Assembly (NCBI GenBank): GCA_949752735.1
Contig: OX457043.1
Coordinates: 41,533,587-41,597,586, forward strand
Length of the DNA stretch: 64,000 nt
Source of the DNA: Lumbricus terrestris
Lineage: Eukaryota; Annelida; Clitellata; Crassiclitellata; Lumbricidae
Direction of reading: 5' to 3'
Positions 56,332 through 64,000 of this stretch are shown one piece after another (position 1 is the first letter of the stretch; each line of letters begins with the position of its first letter). The translations under genes and the position numbers were made by a program. The notes beneath the pieces are model-generated. The model was not told where the DNA came from. It did no database searches and saw nothing but the letters and a program-made list of their open reading frames with translations.

Positions 56332-59300
56332 AATCAATCGATTACTTTTATCATTTTTATTTATTCTCTCATATCCTATTGCGCCCCTTCAATCTCGCTA
56401 CTCAGAGGCACTCCTGCTTACAGCCCGGGCACTGAATCGGAGTTTCACGCCGAAGCGCACGGGCAATTGCGAGTGAAGAGCGTGCTCCAGGTCACAACGT
56501 GGCGGCTTGAGGTGGATTCGAACCTGGACTCCAAGGCACCGAATATCCCACTACACCATTGCGCCCACAATTGATTTTAAGTCTCATCTTAAGTGATTAA
56601 GTGTGCAATTGATCCCCAAAGCAGATCGCGCGTATTAAATCATTTCGATGACTCAGAACTCATCGATATGTTCCTGATGCTAGAACAGCTATGACTCAGC
56701 TCCGGTCCTTTGCCTCAACATTGGTTCAGATCGGCTTTGAGATCAACTGCTTACTGATTCGATCGAATACTAATAGTGTACATAGCTGTTCACCAGACAA
56801 TGGTTGGAAGTGCTAAGAATAAATGACCTGAAGATGTACGATCTGCACACACTGGTTTGTACTTTGTACAGCTCGGTGTGTACATTTCGGTGTGAACGGA
56901 TCGATGTGTACAGGCTTTGTTACCGTGTACAGATCGTAATGAATAGACGGGTGCGTACAGACTGTGTGCAGATGGGTATGTACTGACTTTGTACGGATGG
57001 GTGTTACAAACTTTGTGTGCAGATGGGTGTGACCAGACTTTGTGCACAGAACTTGTGTATGGACACTGTCTACAGATATTTGCGTGCAGACATTTTGTTC
57101 ACGTCGTTTCGCACATAATTATGGGTGCATACAGATCTGTGTGTACACGTGATTGGAGATAAATAAAATGGCATGATGTGGATGACGAGAACGATGACAT
57201 TGCGCTGAACCTTGTACAATACATATGAGTGTGTACAGGAAATGTATGAAAAGGATAATCGAATGCAGTGTGTACATGTACATCCAATAGAATTTTTATG
57301 ATCTATTGAGTCTACCTGGCTTCCAGAGATGCTTCAAACCCAATCCTTCGAGGTCAATTATGTAAATGGCTTGATCAATCCGCTTGCCCAACTACAGAAG
57401 ACAAAAGCAAACTGTTCAAGATATGTATGAATGTTATAGCGCCTCTTCAAGATTGTACTCAGAGGCGCTCCCAACTACAGCGCGAACACCGGATCGGAGT
57501 TTTCACACCGAGGCGCATGAGCAATTGCGAGTAAAGGAATGGCTCAGGCTCCCTACTTTGCGGCCTGAGTTGGATTCCAATCCGAAACCTTCCTGCTCCA
57601 GGGCATCCAACATACCTCTTTACCACACCGCGCCCCACAAAAGGATTCAATGCATACATCGTCATCGTCACAGTTTTCGTCGTCATCGTGGTCATCATCG
57701 TCGTCATCGTGGTCATCATCCTCATCATCATTGTCGTCGTCGTCGTCCTCGTCGTTGTCGTCGTCGTCATCGTTGTCACCACCACCACCACCACCACCAC
57801 CACCACCACCACCACCACCACCACCACCACCATAATCATCATTGTCATCATCATCATCATCATCGTTGTCGTTTCTGTCGGTGTAGTTGTCGCTTGTGTT
57901 GCAATTGCTGTCTTGATCATGATCGTCGTTGTCGTCGTAGTCGACCTAGTAATAAATCTAATCATCGTCATCATCATCAAACTTTCTGTCTTAGAAGTTC
58001 ATATGGAATGGTCTTGACCTTTTTGCTAATTTCTGGGCAGGTGACCTTGAACAGACCCTCCACCTGGTAGCCTTTCGATCTCAGGATTTCCTTCTTCGTA
58101 ACGCTATTGTAGAAACCTATCACACAACCAAATCAACCAAGTCAACCAAATCAACCAAGTCAACCAAATCAACCAAGTCGACCAAATCAACCAAGTCAAC
58201 CAAATCAAACAAGTCGACCAAATCAAACAAGTCGACCAAATCAACCAAGTCAACCAAATCAACCAAATCAACCAAGTCAACCAAATCAACCAAGTCAACC
58301 AAATCAGCCAAGTCAACCAAATCAACCAAATCAACAAAGTCAACCAAATCAACCAAGTCAACCAAGTCAACCAAATCAACCAAGGCATGTACTCAGTAAT
58401 AAGTTGCCACGCCGATGTCAACTTCATGATCCTCCAGACACAATAATTGGTATCCAGTAGCCTAACTAAGTTATCGTCAGTTTCTACTGCGTCACAGCCA
58501 TTGTGTTCACTAGTAAGTTGTCTCTGCATTGTTTTAGTTGTAGTCACATGTTTTCAAATGAGATATAATTGGTCTACTGGAAATGCCATCACATATTCAA
58601 TGAAATTGTCCAATCATTATTTATTTTTAACAAATATTTGGAATAGCCGAACAGAATTCTCATCATCGTGGTAACTATCGTTTTCGTGAGTAATAATTGC
58701 CTAACAATGCGTCTTCTGTGCAGCATCAATGCTGTGTCATGAATAAAACCTTAAAATGCCAATTTTGATTATAAATTTTAAAGTTTACTATGGTGAATGC
58801 AAACAGGAGCGGACGAGAGCGGGAAGATGCGACGAGACAATAGACGTGGCTATAGACAATGGAAATTGTGAGACAATGGACGTGGCGAGACAATGAAAAT
58901 GGTGAGACAATGGACGTGGCGAGACAATGGAAATGGTGAGACAATGGAGATCGCAGTAAGTCTCTATAGATACTATTCCTAATTATCGTTCGAATTTCCA
59001 TATCTTGATCAAGTGAAATGAAAACGCATAGCAAAACTTATCTTCTTTGCCAGTTTGTTTTGCACTGTATACAGGACGTTGCCAACGAGCATGGTTTGAT
59101 AACAGTTGTTTGCTCAAAGCTAGATAACGTGTATTTGACCCTTTTATGGCGAGATAGTCCTCACTCATTATTATCTGATAAAGGTGATCGTCCTTTCGAC
59201 ATTTCGGGATTGATCGAAGTCACGTCATAGTTCTTATCTGATAACTGTAACTGAGATTAATCGATTCTAAAATAGATTTCAATAAGTAAATAATTAATCT

Positions 59301-62300
59301 ACAATAAGTCAATAACTAATCTAAAACGATCAAAGTCTAACGTACTGCTTGGTACGACCCTCGCTTAGGTGTAAACTTTCAACTCTGATAGGCATTATAT
59401 AGTGAACTGAACATAAACAACCTTTTGACTTGCCAGACAAATAACTGGAACAACCCCGTCAACAAGAGTGAACGTGAGATTGTATTTAGCCTATGCATCT
59501 TTGCATGGTCGCTCGCAAAAGTGTTTCTTGTCTTGTCTTTAACCTTCCTCGATTCGAGGGTTGGTCGCTTCATGGACACACATTTGCCACTTTTTCTGAT
59601 TGGGAAAATAAGGTGGTAGTTTCCCTCGTCTTTCCACATCGCAGTGGTTGTTCTTTATGTATAATAATTTATACACCTCGAACAGCCTTTTCATGTGTAA
59701 ACCGTTAATGGCTACTAAGAACCGTCTTCCGCCTTACCATGATACAAGACCTGCTGCTGCCCAGATCTTTGCCGCACACGTTAGCCAGATTTTCAGGGTT
59801 CCTGTGTTTCTAGAGTCTTAAAATAGAGCCGTTTGCCAACCTGAAAATATTAACCACCTGAACAAACTGCGCTGCATAAATTGCTCTAAGTGGTTGGAAG
59901 TGCCTTAAAGAATAACAAGTTCGGAAATAACGATTGGATCACAGAATAACCATTCAGGTGAAAAGTATTACGCTGGCAGTAAAAGACCAAGACGATTGAA
60001 ATTCACAAAAACCACGGCACAATTGACATAGCCACCTAGATGCTTCAAGGTGCCATGATGTGGAGCTGACATGCACAGGCCGGTCAGGACAGACCAGTGG
60101 AGAGAGTCGGGGGAGAGCGTGGGGCACATACGGGTATTGACCCAGGTTGTCCTTCATGCCTCTCTCCCAATATTCTCTTCAATCAGACAAGGTGGTCTAG
60201 CTGCTCCAAGATGTTAATGGTATGGAGCAGTCCTGCTGACCGGACCGGTTGAAGCTGGGCAGCATGACGCGAGATAGACTCAGACAGAGAGTGGCGTCGG
60301 ACCCGTACGGACATTGAGTCCAAGGATTTTGATGATGATGATGATGAAAAGTACGCACACTCAGAAATAACTTTTCCGCTTGGACAAACCAAAGAACTTC
60401 AACCAGATTTGAACCGTAAGATTAGCGGGTTAAAGGTCCATAGTCTAATCAATTTGGAAATGGATATTTTGTTCTCACCTTTCTGATCGGCTGTGGCGAG
60501 CTTCTCAATCCAGATGGGATATCCTTCCTTCGATTGTCCAAAGAAGCCACCCGGATAGTACTTGGTCAGCACTTCCAGTGGCTCGTATGTCGTCAGAATG
60601 TTGTCCATGTCGTGTTCCTTCCGCCATTCCTGATTCTGGTTCGATAATAATTGCAGTAAGAAACAACTCATGAAAAGGCTTGCAACTGACTACTGAGACT
60701 GTACAAGCTACAGCTATGAACGACACGGATTATTATGATTTGTTACCAAGGATTGGAATTGATTACATGTGCATTTAATGTAGGCCTAGTCATCCTATTA
60801 ATTTTAGAAAAAGGGAGGCAACAATATTGAGCAGCGCGTCGTTGTCTGAAGTCTCTGATTAATTATATTTAAACAAAGTCGCTTTTGTTTAAAATAATTA
60901 TCTGAATGCATTCATAAAACAACATTATTTTGTTTATTGATTCCTCTGTTCACTGGATTTAAATTACAGAGAGCTTGCCTGATCGCAGACAAGAATGATG
61001 TCGACTTACAGTTCGAAGCATCTTTTCAGACTTATCCAAATCCCAGCTTCGAGCTGTAAATGGAGAAAAATAACACAGCATCTTCATACCGTTGCATCAG
61101 AATTTTTTTGAAATCAGCGATCTATGGATAAAAGCTACAAGAAAAATCCTCGCTGTATGGCCTACCAGTTACTGCGACCTGCAACAAGACAATTCTGTCT
61201 GAGAAACATAAGGATAGACGAAACTCTTTGTTTGCGCTGTATTTTGCCATGGACAGTTTATGCACATGAGAACTAACACTTTATGATGCTGCTATTCAGT
61301 GCGAACACTAGATTATGAAACACGAGTAGACTATTTAGTGCACTGAAAATGTGCTACTATATAGCTTATTTTTGCAAATAAAATAAAATTTTAGGCTATA
61401 ATACTCCGAGATTACAACCCAGTAGCCTAATTAACGCATTTTGCTTGCAATGCGTGCATGAAGGTACCGTAGATGTATGTCCCATCGTTCAAGAACGAAC
61501 CGTTATCTCAGCTGGAACGTGATTTACGTTCATGGTCTTGAACGTGTCACTTAGTGCCAACTCTCAATGGAACCTCCATCTTTGAGGCGGTCGTAGCAAC
61601 ACAGAACCATGGTCGAAGAAAATCAACTCTGGTGAAATGGAATCCGAAAAACTTCAGTCGCAATCCATAGACTACGGAACTACTGGTATTTATTTATTTG
61701 TGTATTTATCAGTAACACTTATATAGCGCCCCTTCAAGACTATCTACTCAGAGGCGCTCCCGAACCAGCCTCGGTTGAATAGGTTGGGTCGGGAGCGCTA
61801 TGGATTTGGGTCAAAAGAGAAGTTGTTGCGTCGTCTTGCTTACCATGGAGCCATCTTACAAGGAAGTGGTCGTCATGTTCAGGCTTTATGATGTCTTTGA
61901 CTTTCAGTTTGAACTACGGTTTCGTGCAAACAGAAAAACGCAGAGAAATTTATTTTACTCTATATTATAGCGAAACGAGTAGCTCAGCGCAATATAATTA
62001 ATGTAAGTAATGTAGTTAATGTAATTAATGTAGTTAATGTAGTTAATGTAATAATTGATGTAATTAATGTTTCCATTACAGGGTCAATGTGAAACAGCGT
62101 CGACACGGTGACCGATCAAGATCCTTGCTCGTAGCAATCATAGGCGACGATGGTAATGATTCAGTAAAATTAATGATAATCCTGCTCTCAACTCTATTAT
62201 TGATTACGATAACCAAGGTGGTCACGACGATTGAATGATGACGATGACGAAAAAGAAGTAGATGACGATGCTCATCAGGATGAAGAAGTTAGAGAAAATG

Positions 62301-62569
62301 ATGACGAACTTGAACCGAGGATCTTGCTGAAGATGATTTATTTATTAGATGAAGAAATGAAAGGGATCGGTAACATTGCACATCTGAGAAGGTTTCTTGA
62401 AGAGGCGCTATAGAAGTTTTCGGAACGAATGAAGAAATGCTTGTGAAACGACGATAAAGGCAAATGAAGATAAATGTCGTCATCTGTGCAGTTGTCGATT
62501 ATGCTTGCCACAATTAGAAGACAAGACAATGATAAGAGGTGGATGATGATGATGATGATGATGATGATT

Positions 62570-62603
<34 letters not shown>

Positions 62604-62986
62604 CGACGACGACGATAAAGATGCTATAGCCTATAACTGATAACATTTTGTAGTTGGTAACACTTTCAGTTGTATCTTCTGAGGAGAAAGAATCAGCAAC
62701 ATTGAAACCATTAATTAATTAATTAATTAATTAATTAATTAATTAATTAATTAATTAATTAATTATTTAATTAATATTAATGACTATCCGCGCCTCAGAT
62801 TTGCATTTCGCTGTGACCTTGCGCGCGCAAGAAATTCATGTAGGCTAATAATAATAATAGTAATGATGATGATGATAATACTAGAAATATTACTACTACT
62901 ACAACTAGTAATAATAATAATTCCGGACTATTTTTTTAAAGTAGTTAGCAATGAAGTCTCTGAGGGATCCTAAATTCCTCGGGGCA

Positions 62987-63042
<56 letters not shown>

Positions 63043-63429
63043 AATTATTGCAATAATAATAATATTCGCTTAATCAACAATCCGGTTGACAGAACGCAAC
63101 CGGTTACAGTCTACAATATTATGCAGTTGAAACAATTAACAGGAACTCAGATTAGAGAATACATAAATCTTAACTATACCAACTGGACAGACAGCCTGCA
63201 ATACATGGCGCTAACAGCAGCCTACAAAGCATATCCGCACAGCTGGGACTGAGTGAGACTCGAACTCACCACCTCTCGTACTCCTGGCCAGTGTGTTATC
63301 CATTACTCTACCGGGCCCCCATGTTTTAGGCCTACTGTTGCTTAATTCTAAAATCATTCAAAGCAACACATGACTCACTTTGTCCAAAGTTGCTTTCTGC
63401 GCAGACGTCAGCTCCGGGGGTTTGTCCAT
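47851..63429 (-). CDS. SEC14L2-like: Gene C: SEC14-like lipid-transfer protein (CRAL-TRIO + GOLD), complete
   Basis: Twelve coding exons: 63429-63379, 61913-61844, 61053-61010, 60635-60479, 58116-58019, 57391-57316, 56243-56163, 53695-53612, 52939-52833, 49259-49108, 48697-48528, 47981-47851. Joined they give 406 codons plus TAG, close to vertebrate SEC14L2. Residues 1-55 are N-terminal helices ([17 protein letters not shown]). Residues 56-256 are CRAL-TRIO, with [35 protein letters not shown] and [17 protein letters not shown]. Residues 257-406 are GOLD, with [19 protein letters not shown] and [15 protein letters not shown]. It is the most diverged of the three complete copies, and has five extra residues in total, one at the start and four at the C-terminus. 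The exon 9 donor is GC (AAG|GCAAGG). The exon 5 donor is GTCAAG. Its introns hold a mariner nest, a piggyBac-like element and several minisatellites. The ligand is not predictable. Confidence 0.94.
48061..48527. other. Gene C intron 11; nothing recognised
   Basis: AT-rich sequence between exons 12 and 11 with no repeat or exon that I can name. Confidence 0.4.
49300..49980. repeat. 42-bp minisatellite, about 16 copies
   Basis: The unit is AACTTTTTAAATCAATGTAG followed by GAATAATCATCAAGATTTAAAC. It sits in intron 9 of gene C about 40 bp from the acceptor of exon 10. Because 42 is divisible by three, it leaves long open frames on both strands (up to 201 codons) that are not genes. Confidence 0.96.
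50520..50905 (+). pseudogene. Mariner-like transposase relic
   Basis: Two separated pieces read as a mariner-type transposase. An N-terminal helix-turn-helix piece ([20 protein letters not shown], then [13 protein letters not shown]) starts at about 50531. A C-terminal piece ([20 protein letters not shown]) is followed by stops. DLNPLDYKI near 50715 matches the NPxD(Y/F) region before the C-terminal end, in another frame. The catalytic middle is missing and there are frameshifts and stops, so it cannot be active. Confidence 0.82.
50919..52557. mobile_element. TIR element with inverted 15-bp tandem-repeat ends (GGGGACATTTTGTCC)
   Basis: The left end has about five copies of GGACAAAATGTCCCC and the right end about twenty copies in the inverse orientation (52250-52550). 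Outer ends are GGTGCTAGGACAAAATGTCC and, inverted, CGTGGACGGACTAAATGTCC. The 8-bp GCAGCAAT flanks it at 50911-50918 and 52558-52565. The interior is non-coding and includes a CAGAGGTTCTCAACC motif at about 51033 and the MITE at 51603-51792. Inserted in the mariner at 50144-52800. Confidence 0.8.
51603..51792. mobile_element. hAT-type MITE, CAGGGCCGGATTAAG family
   Basis: Starts CAGGGCCGGATAAAGGCATG and ends CTTAATCCGGCCCTG. The 8-bp TTCCCAAA flanks it (51595-51602, 51793-51800). It contains one internal module (CGACTAAAAAAGGCATCAAA...TTTTTGGCCGAAG). Confidence 0.93.
53930..54550. repeat. (GATGAC/GATGAA/GATGGC)n array, about 620 bp
   Basis: An imperfect GATGAN hexanucleotide-like array in intron 7 of gene C. 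The acidic and methionine-rich open frames across it are repeat artefacts. Confidence 0.95.
54683..55850. repeat. C-rich minisatellite of about 330-bp units
   Basis: Units start near 54683, 55019, 55350 and 55677, each with an AT-rich segment (CAACATATGA...TTCATGAA type), then CACACCGGT-like sequence and a long CCCCACCC-rich stretch with very few G on the plus strand. A fifth partial start (GACGCCAAATATATCTGG) is at about 55832. The proline-rich and glycine/tryptophan-rich frames are compositional. Confidence 0.85.
55931..55996. repeat. Two perfect palindromes, 42 bp apart
   Basis: TACTACGAGTTAACTCGTAG plus TA (55931-55952) and the same palindrome one base longer at each side (55973-55996). 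Each is centred on GTTAAC and sits just inside the right end of the piggyBac-like element. Confidence 0.9.
56260..56340. repeat. (ATCA)n(ATCT)n microsatellite
   Basis: ATCAATCA then ATCTATCT, just upstream of the acceptor of gene C exon 7 (about 20 bp from the exon). Confidence 0.92.
56383..56567 (-). mobile_element. tRNA-derived SINE with L2-like tail
   Basis: On the minus strand: GGGCGCAATGGTGTAGTGGG, then GGTTCGAATCC, ending GCGCCTCTGAGTAG...GGGGCGCAATA. It is in intron 6 of gene C. Confidence 0.82.
57434..57637 (-). mobile_element. tRNA-derived SINE with L2-like tail
   Basis: On the minus strand: GGGGCGCGGTGTGGTAAAGA, a B-box-like GGTTTCGGATTGGAATCC, and the tail GCGCCTCTGAGTAC...GAGGCGCTATAAC. 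It is in intron 5 of gene C. Confidence 0.82.
57645..57985. repeat. (GTCATC)n, (CCA)n and (ATC)n simple repeats
   Basis: GTCGTCATC-type repeats, a (CCA)n block at 57779-57830, then more CATCATC, ending about 35 bp before exon 5 of gene C. Confidence 0.93.
58121..58385. repeat. 18-bp minisatellite abutting the exon 5 acceptor of gene C
   Basis: About 15 copies of CAACCAAATCAACCAAGT (plus strand). On the gene's strand this is GGTTGATTTGGTTGACTT repeated right up to the acceptor: only TGTGATAG separates the array from exon 5 (which ends at 58116). Confidence 0.95.
58830..58950. repeat. 17-bp minisatellite (GAGACAATGGACGTGGC)
   Basis: Five or six copies alternating GAGACAATGGACGTGGC and GAGACAATGGAAATGGT in intron 4 of gene C. 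Confidence 0.88.
58951..60478. other. Gene C intron 4 remainder; no gene recognised
   Basis: Only short open frames are present. The stretch 59950-60340 is more GC-rich and may be a decayed mobile element, but I could not match it to a family. Confidence 0.4.
61720..61805 (-). repeat. L2/SINE tail fragment
   Basis: ACTTATATAGCGCCCCTTCA ... CTACTCAGAGGCGCTCCCG is the inverted L2 tail, about 40 bp from exon 2 of gene C. Confidence 0.75.
61914..63378. other. Gene C intron 1 with simple repeats
   Basis: It contains (TGTAGTTAA)-like repeats at 61998-62070, an L2 tail at 62395-62445 (GAGGCGCTATAGAAGTTTTC, GAACGAATGAAG), (GAT)n at 62541-62620, (TTAA)n at 62711-62780, (AAT)n at 62989-63045 and the SINE at 62985-63320. 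No exon is seen besides those assigned. Confidence 0.8.
62985..63320 (-). mobile_element. tRNA-derived SINE, second family
   Basis: The minus-strand head (63320-63246) resembles a tRNA: GGGCCCGGTAGAGTAATGGA (D-arm region) and GTGAGTTCGAGTCTCAC (a perfect T-arm). The acceptor ends pair at only about five of seven positions, so I do not call a functional tRNA. A body of about 180 bp and an (ATT)n tail at 63045-62989 follow. Confidence 0.72.
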
Positions 63430-63977
63430 CTCGCCAGTTAGGTGATGATTGACCGCCTGTACAATTATACGACAACCACGGCTTCAGAGACCTGAACGAC
63501 ACCTCTGTGTGGTTGCTTTGGCTTTTAAAATCAATCGTACGACGACCCTTCGATCTTTGACCGTCCTTCTATCTGATCGCAACAGACTTCGACCGTTTAG
63601 CTGATATTCTTATTAATGGCACTGAGATTAGTGACTTAGACACGAACGCCTAAACGATAAGCAAGGTGCTAATTATATTTAAATATATTATGCATATGAT
63701 TATTGATCTGTGACCTTACTTTAGACCTTAGCCTAGTCTTTCCCCGCGCTGGTAGCGCAACGGGCGGCACAGCCTATATAATATGACAATTGACATTATG
63801 ACAATTGATTAATTAATACTGTCTGTGACAATCTCGAAAAAAGATCAGACAACTGTTTTATCCTGTGTCCCTCTTCATATGTCTGTGCGACTACGTTAGT
63901 CTCTGCCTACTTGTGTGTCTCTCTTGACTACATGCTTGTCGTTCAGTCTTGATGGCCAGATAGATATCTATCTCAAA
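63430..63977. other. Upstream flank of gene C
   Basis: Putative 5'UTR and promoter region of gene C. I see no TATA box or other site that I can name. It is not alignable by eye with the 5' flanks of A and B. Confidence 0.4.
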
Positions 63978-64000
63978 GGCCGTAGCTAGTTCTGGGTGTT
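63978..64000. mobile_element. Start of a CAAGGCCGTAGC-type MITE, cut by right window edge
   Basis: AAAGGCCGTAGCTAGTTCTG then GGTGTT matches the termini of the elements at 3298 and 14990. Confidence 0.6.

Noticed and set aside
57384..58070. 228-codon histidine-rich frame
   Set aside because: It runs through a SINE and simple repeats and overlaps, on the opposite strand, exons 5 and 6 of gene C.
59954..60392. Possible gene or LINE end in gene C intron 4
   Set aside because: GC-rich with short frames, but I could not match it to any family; evidence is insufficient to call.
63246..63320. Functional tRNA gene on the minus strand
   Set aside because: The T-arm is good, but the acceptor stem pairs poorly and it is fused to a SINE body with an (ATT)n tail.

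Overview
The window is eukaryotic and almost certainly from a marine invertebrate animal; phylum and species cannot be fixed from the sequence. Genes are split into many small exons with conserved phases, and most of the DNA is intronic or intergenic. It is crowded with non-LTR retrotransposons, tRNA-headed SINEs, hAT-, mariner- and piggyBac-like elements and micro/minisatellites. No prokaryotic operon, CRISPR array, rRNA or intact tRNA gene was found.

The backbone is a head-to-tail cluster of four paralogous genes on the minus strand. All encode SEC14-like phospholipid/tocopherol-transfer-type proteins (SEC14L2/3/4 family: CRAL-TRIO lipid-binding domain plus C-terminal GOLD domain). From right to left, the direction of transcription, they are gene C (63429-47851, complete, 12 exons, 406 codons), gene B (45005-27996, complete, 12 exons, 401 codons), gene A (25024-13556, complete, 12 exons, 401 codons) and gene D (8698-5479, first four exons only). 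The three complete genes share every exon boundary and intron phase (0,1,0,1,0,1,1,1,0,2,1). In all three the donor after exon 9 is GC rather than GT. Genes A and B are a recent tandem duplicate whose flanks also align: the A unit is roughly 12.25-26.73 kb and the B unit roughly 26.9-46.7 kb.

Many mobile elements sit in only one of the two duplicated units, so the pair records post-duplication transposition. Examples are an L2-type LINE in B, a SINE/LINE nest in A, and several MITEs with exact 8-bp target duplications. Other regions: 1-2269 is the 3' part of a non-LTR retrotransposon ORF; 4178-5350 is a fold-back mariner-like element; 50144-52800 in gene C is a decayed mariner with about 210-bp inverted repeats, carrying a second element and, inside that, a MITE; 54630-56008 is a piggyBac-like element carrying a 330-bp minisatellite.

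The most unusual signals are three. (1) In A and B the 5' splice site of exon 6 has been tandemly copied into an array of decoy donors. (2) Two elements have ends that are inverted arrays of a 15- or 16-bp tandem repeat, each flanked by an 8-bp target duplication, one enclosing degenerate telomere-like DNA. (3) Several MITEs with different termini share the same internal module.
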